A stretch of 43,390 nt of DNA from a virus. Each line of letters begins with the position of its first letter. The first letter of the stretch is position 1. Below are positions 37,172-43,390 of the stretch, one piece after another. Position numbers and translations under genes: made by a program. The stretch covers positions 1 to 43,390 of the IMG/VR virus record IMGVR_UViG_3300045020_000094, one strand, 5' to 3'. The notes beneath the pieces were generated by a model. It saw nothing but the letters and a program-made list of their open reading frames with translations. It had not been told where the DNA came from and made no database searches.

Positions 37172-39169
37172 ATGCGAATCCTTTTCGGTGCTTTTATGAA
37201 ACTTTTTATAACACTAATTCTATCACTTAAGATAATGTTTTCTCAAACCACCGGATTCCCCTCTAGTCTTGATGGAAACTCGTTCTTTCGTGTAGGTGTA
37301 AATAACATATCAACCACAACTACCGGGACTCTTACCTCTAATGGTACCTCAGTAACCCTCGCAAGTACCACAGGTATCGTTCAAAACATGCTTCTCACTA
37401 TCGATGCTGAAGCGGTAGCGGTGTGTAATGTATCCGGGCTTACGGTTACGTTTGGATATTCATCCTGTCCAAACGTGGATGGTCGTGGATTTGATGGAAC
37501 CACGGCCGTGGCACATAACTCTACAGCTATTGTAAAAGGCTACATCGATGCTTGGCATCACAACTCTTTAGTATCCGCGGTTAATAAAATCGAATCAGTT
37601 CTTGGTGGTGGTATAAAAACCGATGCGGATATTACGTCCGCGATCACCGCTTGTGGTGGTTCCCCCTGCACGATCCTACTTCCAGCCGGAACGATTACGA
37701 TGAACGGTAAAATCTCCGTTCCGTCTAACGTTACAATACGAGGTCAGGGACGAAATATTACCGTTCTTCAAATCCCTACGAACGGGTGGCCCTCCTCCGG
37801 AGCAGCTTCATCTAGTACCTACTGGTGTACTAATTCATGGACTAACCAAATCTGTGTCATCACCTCCGCGGATAACGCAACTAATGTTTGGTTACAAGAT
37901 TTCACTCTAGATCTTAATGGAGCAAATCAAAACCAAACCGCGATTGGGTATGATATATACTTTCCAAACTGTACCGACTGCGGAGCTTCTCGGATTCTTG
38001 TAAAAAACATGAAACACTCCGGAGCCGCATTCAACGAATCCGGACCAAATGGTGCCAATAACGTATTCAACCAGCTTATAATTCACGGTTTCGATTCCGG
38101 TCCTTGCGCGGGTGGAATTCTATTCCAACACGGATTAGTGATTAATAGTTATTTTGATAAAATTTGTGATAGCTCGGTGGCTTCAAACGGCGCAACCGGT
38201 AACGGTTCTAAAACTCGAACCATCGCGGCATACAATACCGTTATTAACGATAGTAACTCTGGTAATATGTTTACCGTTGAGGGTACTACCGATGCCGAGT
38301 TTATTGGCAACATCGCTACCGGACCCGCGACGGCCGGATGTTATCGCATCGATGCTAACATCGTTCCTCAGTCGATAGGATCGGTTAGGTTTGTACATAA
38401 CCTATGCGACAGCAACGCAAACGGGTCACCAACGTTTGGGGTTGTAACCGCTGCTTCAGCGTCAAATACCGTTAGCCGGATTACACTTGAGGATAACCTG
38501 TTTGGGAATACAATTGGAAACTGTATTCAAGTTGGTGGTAACAGTAACTCCGTCGCGGTATCTAACATTCTAATGTCTAAAGATCATCTATACTCATGTG
38601 GTAACGCGGGGATATTTGTAAACCAAGGCTCAAAGAATGTCAACATTATCGATGAATCGATTATCAGCGCTGTAGGCAACGGTATTGTTATAGCCGCTAC
38701 TGGAACAAGTAATATCTCGATTGGTTTAAATAACATTACCCTCGATGGCGGGGTAGCGATATCCGACGGGTCAGGTGCGGCAAACGTATTTTTAAACCCT
38801 ACGGATGAAGCTTTCAACATGGTTTCACAACTTTCTCCGTTGTTGTTTCAAACCATGACTCTTGTTAACGGGGCAAATGAGAACATCAGCACCCTCATCG
38901 GAGCGGTAAACTCTGGTCAGATTTACTACCGTATCGCTGGACCGTCCGGATCGTTCTCGGTCGGAGGATTTGCAAATCCCACAAATCAAAAAGTTTTATA
39001 TCTCTCCAACCAGTCCGGTCAGACTTTTACCATCACCCATCTCGATGCCAGCTCAACCGCCGCGAATCGAATCTATGTCCCAGGGGGATCGAGTATCTCC
39101 CCCGTACTATCCGCGATTCTTATTTACGATCAAGCATTAACTAACTGGGTCGTAGTTGCTTGGCATTAA
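37172..39169 (+). CDS. tailspike-like protein with pectate-lyase-type beta-helix
   Basis: 665 residues from ATG 37172 (ATG 37196 also possible). Front: MKLFITLILSLKIMFSQ, signal-like. Then GGIKTDADITSAITACGG and VPSNVTIRGQGRNITVLQ, the typical start of a right-handed beta-helix, and many short repeats (SRILVKNMKHSGAAFN, VSRITLEDNLFGNTIGN). A beta-sandwich-like end follows. It likely binds or cuts a surface polysaccharide; no catalytic residues can be assigned. Confidence 0.7.
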   Translation: MRILFGAFMKLFITLILSLKIMFSQTTGFPSSLDGNSFFRVGVNNISTTTTGTLTSNGTSVTLASTTGIVQNMLLTIDAEAVAVCNVSGLTVTFGYSSCPNVDGRGFDGTTAVAHNSTAIVKGYIDAWHHNSLVSAVNKIESVLGGGIKTDADITSAITACGGSPCTILLPAGTITMNGKISVPSNVTIRGQGRNITVLQIPTNGWPSSGAASSSTYWCTNSWTNQICVITSADNATNVWLQDFTLDLNGANQNQTAIGYDIYFPNCTDCGASRILVKNMKHSGAAFNESGPNGANNVFNQLIIHGFDSGPCAGGILFQHGLVINSYFDKICDSSVASNGATGNGSKTRTIAAYNTVINDSNSGNMFTVEGTTDAEFIGNIATGPATAGCYRIDANIVPQSIGSVRFVHNLCDSNANGSPTFGVVTAASASNTVSRITLEDNLFGNTIGNCIQVGGNSNSVAVSNILMSKDHLYSCGNAGIFVNQGSKNVNIIDESIISAVGNGIVIAATGTSNISIGLNNITLDGGVAISDGSGAANVFLNPTDEAFNMVSQLSPLLFQTMTLVNGANENISTLIGAVNSGQIYYRIAGPSGSFSVGGFANPTNQKVLYLSNQSGQTFTITHLDASSTAANRIYVPGGSSISPVLSAILIYDQALTNWVVVAWH

Positions 39170-39462
39170 TTCTTCGGTTAATTGCGATTTTTGGATCTAC
39201 GATATTCGGATCGGAACCGGTTCCGGTTACCTATGATCCTATTCAAATATTTGGAAGTTCAGTATTCGGTTCTGATCGGCCTCAACCGGTCCGGGATTGT
39301 AACACCCCACCACCCGAGGTCATAACCTCAGTCGACCCACGTTGGGTTTGTGAAGGAGTTTACTATTGCTGTTTAGATATTCATAACCAGTATTCGCATA
39401 TTCCTATATGCCCATCTACCGGGGTATGTATAAACCCATACCCACTTTACTATAACCATTAA
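39160..39462 (+). CDS. 100-aa Cys-rich protein
   Basis: TTG 39160 overlaps the tailspike stop. A short hydrophobic front (LILRLIAIFGSTIFG) with a second IFGSSVFGSD copy, then a Cys-rich end (DCNTPPPE, CEGVYYCCLD, CPSTGVCI) suited to disulfides outside the cytoplasm. Unrecognised. Confidence 0.45.
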   Translation: MALILRLIAIFGSTIFGSEPVPVTYDPIQIFGSSVFGSDRPQPVRDCNTPPPEVITSVDPRWVCEGVYYCCLDIHNQYSHIPICPSTGVCINPYPLYYNH

Positions 39463-39473
39463 GGAAAAAAACT

Positions 39474-39947
39474 ATGACTCCAACTACTCCCCCAACCTCG
39501 GTTCAAACCGCCGTAGGTTTACTTAAACAGGCGCTTACGTTGCTGGATACCCCCGCTGGGGTTGATCCGGTTGTTTTGAAGAAACAAGCCGCGGCCCTCA
39601 TCGCGGCCCAAAGTATCGGTCTCGCCGATTTTGATACCGCACAGATTAAGTTTGGCGATCCTGGCGGGGTCGTTAAAGCGTATCGGTTTATCAAACGAGA
39701 TGATAACATCGATACCAGTGCGAATGGTACTCCTCTCGGGGTGATCACATTCGACGCTCCAGGGGAAGGTTTGTTTACCGCCCAGGGAACCACCGATGTA
39801 TCCGCGGTTCGTAAACAGCTTGCTCAAGGCCCGGCGGAGCTTGAATTTCTTGTTACCGCTGGTTGGGTAAACGCTGTGACCGGTAAGATCAACACTGAAC
39901 TTGCTCGCCAGGATGGTAGCGCCCAGCTCGTTTTCGCAAAGGCCTAA
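39474..39947 (+). CDS. 157-aa hypothetical virion protein
   Basis: MTPTTPPTSVQTAVGLLKQA; helical first third, then a beta domain (KAYRFIKRDDNI, LGVITFDAPGEGLFTAQG). AAGGAAAA before the ATG. Position before the scaffold suggests a head component; not recognised. Confidence 0.55.
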   Translation: MTPTTPPTSVQTAVGLLKQALTLLDTPAGVDPVVLKKQAAALIAAQSIGLADFDTAQIKFGDPGGVVKAYRFIKRDDNIDTSANGTPLGVITFDAPGEGLFTAQGTTDVSAVRKQLAQGPAELEFLVTAGWVNAVTGKINTELARQDGSAQLVFAKA

Positions 39948-40484
39948 ATGCTTCGATTCGTTTTATCGATACTGTTCTGTCTATCCCTAGCGGCCGAAAC
40001 CGCTACGATAAACGTCGTCCTAAAACCACAATGTGGTCCGATAGGATGCAGCATTTATACAGTCACATTCGATAACGAATCTCCTCACGGGGTTACATTT
40101 TCTCGGGGTAAAGTTCTTATCCACGCGGTAGGTGTAACCCCTCTACTTAAATCACAACTTACAAACCACCAATCTAACGGGCCGATACCTGTCCTTGCCC
40201 GAACCGCGCAAGAGCTTACCCTCCTCGCTCCAGGAGTTCTTAACGGTGTTGGGATTGCCACTAAGAACCAATCCATGGGGTGGGCCGGGTTTGGGTTAGG
40301 ATTTATAACCTACATCGTTCAACGGCTTACAGTTCGTTCTCAATCGGTTAACTACAATGACGAGCTTCCAGATACGATCGCCCTATCCCCATTAGGAGGG
40401 GCTGAATATCAGATCCATACTAAACGAGTCCCAAAAAACCAAGCGGTTCCGATTGTATTCCAGCTTACTATACCAACCCCATAA
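39948..40484 (+). CDS. 178-aa exported protein
   Basis: Signal-like MLRFVLSILFCLSLAAETAT; two Cys (QCGPIGCSI), then beta strands and one more hydrophobic helix (MGWAGFGLGFITYIVQRL). Could be an outer-face or periplasmic protein made from a virion gene block. Unrecognised. Confidence 0.55.
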   Translation: MLRFVLSILFCLSLAAETATINVVLKPQCGPIGCSIYTVTFDNESPHGVTFSRGKVLIHAVGVTPLLKSQLTNHQSNGPIPVLARTAQELTLLAPGVLNGVGIATKNQSMGWAGFGLGFITYIVQRLTVRSQSVNYNDELPDTIALSPLGGAEYQIHTKRVPKNQAVPIVFQLTIPTP

Positions 40485-40486
40485 CC

Positions 40487-40813
40487 ATGCCCCGCCCCAC
40501 ACTTGACGATCTTGCTCTCGACGCTCTTAAATCCGACGACGTATCCGATCTTCTTAACCACATCGGCTGGACAGAAACAATCCGCCCCGCACTCCTCGCC
40601 ACTCGGGATCACTACACCAAACAACTTGTATCCGCGACCCTTGGGACACCTATCGAGTCTGAAACTCGACTAGGCCATTCAGTTGTTATATCCCCAGAGC
40701 AACTTGCCGGTCGAATATCCGGTATCGATTATATCATGGATATATTCACCAAAATCCTCACCAAAGGCAAACACGCCTCCGAAGAACTACGAAAATTAAA
40801 CATCAATCTATAA
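40487..40813 (+). CDS. 108-aa helical protein
   Basis: MPRPTLDDLALDALKSDDVS, helical throughout, no cysteines. Located just before the scaffold promoter. The style resembles small head-assembly proteins, but no family is clear. Confidence 0.55.
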   Translation: MPRPTLDDLALDALKSDDVSDLLNHIGWTETIRPALLATRDHYTKQLVSATLGTPIESETRLGHSVVISPEQLAGRISGIDYIMDIFTKILTKGKHASEELRKLNINL

Positions 40814-40835
40814 CCTAGCTTACTATGTAAGTTAT

Positions 40836-40843
40836 GCTATAAT
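40836..40843 (+). promoter_or_regulatory. extended -10 promoter for the capsid block
   Basis: TGCTATAAT-type box ending at 40843 (G at 40836, TATAAT 40838-40843), followed by AATACTAG. Same layout as 31700-31708. Start codon of the scaffold-like gene lies 14 bases after the box, so the leader is at most about eight bases. Confidence 0.6.
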
Positions 40844-40857
40844 AATACTAGACAGTT

Positions 40858-41742
40858 ATGACCCCTACTACCTCCGAACCGCCCGTCGCAACAGGGCAAG
40901 AACAAACCCCTCCGATAACCCCACCCGCATCACCCCAAGACTCAAACCGGGCTGAACTATACCAGCGGATTTACGGTTCTACTGAGCAGCAGCCATCGGC
41001 TACGCCCCCGGTACCAGATCCCACAGCGCAGGTGGCGACACCTCCGGTCGTTCCGTCAGCCCCGGCTGCTCCGGATCTTGCTAGTGAGATTGCTGTATTA
41101 AAAGCACAGCTTACTACGCTTACTGAGGCCCTTAAACCCGTCCCGCAGGTCACGGCCCCCCAGACTCCCGCGCCCCCCGCGCCCCAACCTACCTTTGTTG
41201 ATTTACTCCGCGAAGGTAAATTCGACGAAGCAGAGAAGCTCATCATCGACAAAGCCACCGCTCAGATCCGATCGACCATGGTGCCCGAGGTTCTCGAATC
41301 CTCAGTCGCTCAGAACCGATCCATCGCACGAGCCGAAGCGGAAATTGAAAAGTTCGTCAACCAAGTTCGTACTGAAAACGCAGACCTCGCACCCTTCGAG
41401 GGATACGTTGTATACCAAGCTGAACAAGCTATGGCGCGGCAACGTGCCGAAGGGAAGATCAACTCGACCGAGGATCTTGTAAAAGCTTACAAAGAAAACG
41501 TCCTCGAAGCTCTTAAAAATACACGAACAATCGCTCAGACGTTCCGTGGCGCTGGCAAACAAGAAGCAATGACAACTCGATCTGAGGTGTTATCGACTTC
41601 TACGGTTCCTCCAAACGGGGTGGATACATCCCGAGGCCAAGTCCAGCAAACCGAAGATCAACCGCTCAAAGAGCCTACGGTCTCGGATTATCTTGCTGCT
41701 CGAACAGCCCAACAGAACCGTAATAAACAGTTAGTGAGTTAA
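40858..41742 (+). CDS. capsid scaffold-like protein
   Basis: 294 residues. Pro/Thr/Ala-rich front (about 1-110), a short coiled coil (EIAVLKAQLTTLTEAL), then a long charged helical region (about 115-230). Directly upstream of the major capsid gene, the place of scaffolds. It has no protease motif. Assembly role inferred from context and composition. Confidence 0.65.
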   Translation: MTPTTSEPPVATGQEQTPPITPPASPQDSNRAELYQRIYGSTEQQPSATPPVPDPTAQVATPPVVPSAPAAPDLASEIAVLKAQLTTLTEALKPVPQVTAPQTPAPPAPQPTFVDLLREGKFDEAEKLIIDKATAQIRSTMVPEVLESSVAQNRSIARAEAEIEKFVNQVRTENADLAPFEGYVVYQAEQAMARQRAEGKINSTEDLVKAYKENVLEALKNTRTIAQTFRGAGKQEAMTTRSEVLSTSTVPPNGVDTSRGQVQQTEDQPLKEPTVSDYLAARTAQQNRNKQLVS

Positions 41743-41767
41743 TCAATTCTAAAGGATGTTTTAAACT

Positions 41768-43193
41768 ATGCCTGGACAGGTATATAGTGTTAACACGTTC
41801 GGCGGCAATTGGTCTCAGCCCTATCTGTCTGAGCGAATCCGTCACATTGCACAACCGATGTTTCGGTTCAGACAGTTTGTTGACGTTGACAATCGATCTT
41901 AAATGTGCTATACTAGTACTAGGATCGAAATGGCGTCGTAACTTCGCTATATGCTGGAATAGCCTTAGAGCTAAAACTACTAGAAATAGTAATAATGTTT
42001 TAGATTGGCCAATCAGCAGGTAACTTCATAGAAAAGAAAAGGAAAGTATGAGATATCAAAAAGGTAATGAAAGTAAAGAACAGTCCGCCTACTGTATGGT
42101 AGGCAATATAAAGAAACTTGAGGGAAGAATTTTAACTCTTCTCGATGCAAGTTTTGAGGATAAAGATAAACTTATTGCTCTTAAAAATCTTGTTAAGCGA
42201 GAATTCAGTCTTAGTATGAGTTACGCTACAGGATTTTTTGGGCAAGTACCTCCTCCGAATCCCCAATTTGAAGGCACCTCAGAGACTACACGCGAAGCTC
42301 TCTTAACCTATTAGAGATGAAGATATAGTCCATCCCGCCGTGAAAATAGGCGGATAAGATGCAAAGAAGCTATCGGAAAACAGCGTGGTGACACGTGGCT
42401 TTTCGATAAGGCTGGAAACGTTCAAACACAGGGTGGTCAGTTGACAGAAACCAACACGATCCCTGAGACTCAGTTTGTCACGAACCAGGGTACTGGTCAG
42501 ATTTTCGAATACGGAAACGCCGTGCCTTTTACCCAAAAACTGCAAAACCTTGCGCAGTTCCAGATCGAGCCAGTCACCGAGCAGAAGTTGCGCGATGATA
42601 TGGTTAAAGTTTTGGAATCCGCATGTGGCGGGCAGTATGTTCTAACGGATTTTGTCGCCGTTCAATCGGCCACGAACTCTGTGGTATTTACAACCAACGG
42701 TACAGCTACCGCTACTGCAACCGCGAATCTTACGGCGTATAACACCCGTCAGATTGTGGATTTCATGAAGAAAAAGCTGATCCCGAAGTACGATGGGCGT
42801 AACTACGTTTGTATCGCTTCGGTTGGCGCGTTGTCCGGAATGCACTCGGATACCGGCACAGGGGGTTGGGTCGACGTATCGAAATATACGGTTACCTTTG
42901 CCCCGAATATCTTCAACGGCGAGGTCGGTAATTATTACATGACCCGGTTCGTTGAGGAAACTGGATATTTGAGTAACGTGATTGGTAACGCCGCGTCCTA
43001 TGGACAAGCGTTGTTCTTTGGATCGGATATCGTTTACGAAGCGGTAGCGGTTCCAGAGGAAATTCGCGTTAAAATTCCTACGGACTTTGGCCGTGACCAA
43101 GGGCTGGCGTGGTATAGTTTGCTTGGGTTCAAGTTGGTCTGGAGTTTCTCGACCGACTCCGAGCAGCATATCGTGTACGTAACGAGCGCGTAA
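41768..43193 (+). CDS. major capsid protein, interrupted by a group I intron
   Basis: Exon 1 41768-41886 and exon 2 42362-43193 join to 951 bases (316 residues) reading RQFVDV-KEAIGKQRGDTW across the junction. Without splicing the frame ends four codons after Val-44-type Ser at TAA 41900. The downstream part (DTWLFDKAGNVQTQGG, LTETNTIPETQF and a beta-rich body with GNYYMTRFVEETGYL) has the look of N4-gp56-like HK97-fold capsids; this family label is tentative. Ribosome site AAAGGATG before ATG. Followed by the next virion gene. Confidence 0.8.
41886..41914 (+). promoter_or_regulatory. sigma70-like promoter at the intron 5' end
   Basis: TTGACA (41886-41891), 17-bp spacer, TATACT (41909-41914), within the P1 region of the intron. 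It is followed by AGTACTAGG, which resembles the sequence after the other two extended -10 boxes. It could drive the intron ORF and the second exon without the first. Confidence 0.6.
41887..42361 (+). ncRNA. group I intron in the capsid gene
   Basis: 475 nt. Pairings: P1 exon 41881-41886 with 41933-41938, U41886-G41933 at the 5' site; P3 CTTCGC 41942-41947 with 42292-42297; P4 GCTG 41953-41956 with 42014-42017; P5 extension CTAAAAC/GTTTTAG; P6 AGGT 42018-42021 with 42276-42279; P7 GACTA 42284-42288 with 42326-42330; P8 CTCT 42298-42301 with AGAG 42313-42316; P9 42335-42339 with 42349-42353. The final base is G42361. Core elements AATCAGCAGG, TCAGAGACTA and AAGATATAGTCC match group IA-type introns. 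Confidence 0.9.
42048..42314 (+). CDS. 88-aa intron ORF, not a recognisable homing endonuclease
   Basis: Start MRYQKGNESKEQSAYCMVGN after AGGAAAGT. A central helix EGRILTLLDASFEDKDKLIAL resembles short phage proteins of unknown function; the end is a proline-rich FFGQVPPPNPQFEG. No LAGLIDADG, GIY-YIG, HNH or PD-D/E-XK motif. The ORF lies in the P6 loop and its last 13 codons cover P6, P7, P3 and P8 strands, so translation must compete with folding. AT-rich compared with the exons. Confidence 0.65.
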   Translation: MRYQKGNESKEQSAYCMVGNIKKLEGRILTLLDASFEDKDKLIALKNLVKREFSLSMSYATGFFGQVPPPNPQFEGTSETTREALLTY

Positions 43194-43205
43194 AGGAGAA
43201 ATACT

Positions 43206-43390
43206 ATGGGTTATTCCGATCAGAAATTCCAAACGCGTCCGCTAGTTAAAGAGGCGTCGATTAACTTTAGTACGTTCACCGGTGCGGGTACTGCAAGTAA
43301 TAGTCTTGGTATCCCGGCGGGAACGTATCTTCCAAAGTTTATCAAACGTACCGCGATTAAAAACGTTCGTCTATGTGCGACAACGATTCC
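43206..43390 (+). CDS. virion protein, start only (partial)
   Basis: ATG 43206 with AAAGGAGA before it; 61 codons are seen before the window ends. MGYSDQKFQTRPLVKEASIN, small and beta-like. It follows the capsid gene, where head or decoration proteins usually sit; too short to identify. Confidence 0.6.
   Translation, partial: MGYSDQKFQTRPLVKEASINFSTFTGAGTASNSLGIPAGTYLPKFIKRTAIKNVRLCATTI

Noticed and set aside
41768-41902. 44-codon stand-alone gene before the capsid
   Set aside because: Its sequence is the typical N-terminal part of the capsid protein and joins in frame to the downstream part after removal of the intron.
42048-42314. Intron ORF as homing endonuclease
   Set aside because: No motif of any of the common endonuclease families is present in 88 residues.
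1-43390. CRISPR array or insertion sequence
   Set aside because: No regularly spaced repeat-spacer series and no transposase gene seen; the inverted repeats found enclose only small non-transposase genes.

Overview
The window looks like one contiguous piece of a tailed double-stranded DNA phage genome (Caudoviricetes-like, uncultivated). Nearly all genes are tightly packed and joined by ATGA, TAATG or GTGA overlaps. The two arms diverge from a non-coding control region at about 23.55-24.49 kb. The host is probably a Gram-negative bacterium: consensus sigma70 promoters, an HldE-like heptose pathway, and phage proteins that carry Sec signal peptides. I could not name the host or the phage genus.

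Left arm (1-23.5 kb, all on the minus strand). From the left edge there is a replication and recombination block: a UDG-exonuclease-family A DNA polymerase fusion cut by the window edge, a DUF669-like ssDNA-binding protein, a Sak4-like RecA-type ATPase, an Rnl2-like RNA ligase, a Cas4/RecB-like nuclease and a macro-domain-like protein. Next comes a peptide-bond-forming block (about 9-19.6 kb): ATP-grasp, class II glutamine amidotransferase, Amidoligase_2-like enzyme, phiEco32-type COOH-NH2 ligase, C39-like cysteine peptidase and two 2OG-Fe(II) oxygenase-like proteins. One oxygenase is broken at a 9-G tract. Many tiny zinc-ribbon and single-TM proteins lie between these genes. Non-coding items are tRNA-His(GUG), a tRNA with no U33, a tRNA-like fold and several strings of hairpins.

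Control region (23.55-24.49 kb). It holds a tandem 87-bp repeat, two copies of a 15-bp near-palindrome, an 18-bp perfect palindrome and a consensus promoter firing right. Just to its left, two small genes are each enclosed by long inverted repeats.

Right arm (24.5-43.4 kb, plus strand). Small genes are followed by an NDP-heptose-like cassette (HAD phosphatase, HldE-type kinase, cupin, HldE-type nucleotidyltransferase, methyltransferase). This cassette is interleaved with a terminase large subunit split into an ATPase gene and a nuclease gene about 1.5 kb apart. Then come an HExxH metallopeptidase candidate, the portal, several secreted or fibre-like proteins, a beta-helix tailspike, a scaffold-like protein and the major capsid gene.

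The major capsid gene is interrupted by a 475-nt group I intron at 41887-42361. P1, P3, P4, P6, P7, P8 and P9 can all be paired, and splicing restores a 316-residue protein. The intron carries an 88-codon ORF that is not a recognisable homing endonuclease, and a consensus-like promoter at its 5' end. The best candidates for undescribed biology are the interleaved terminase/heptose operon, the amidoligase cluster and the capsid intron with its unusual passenger.
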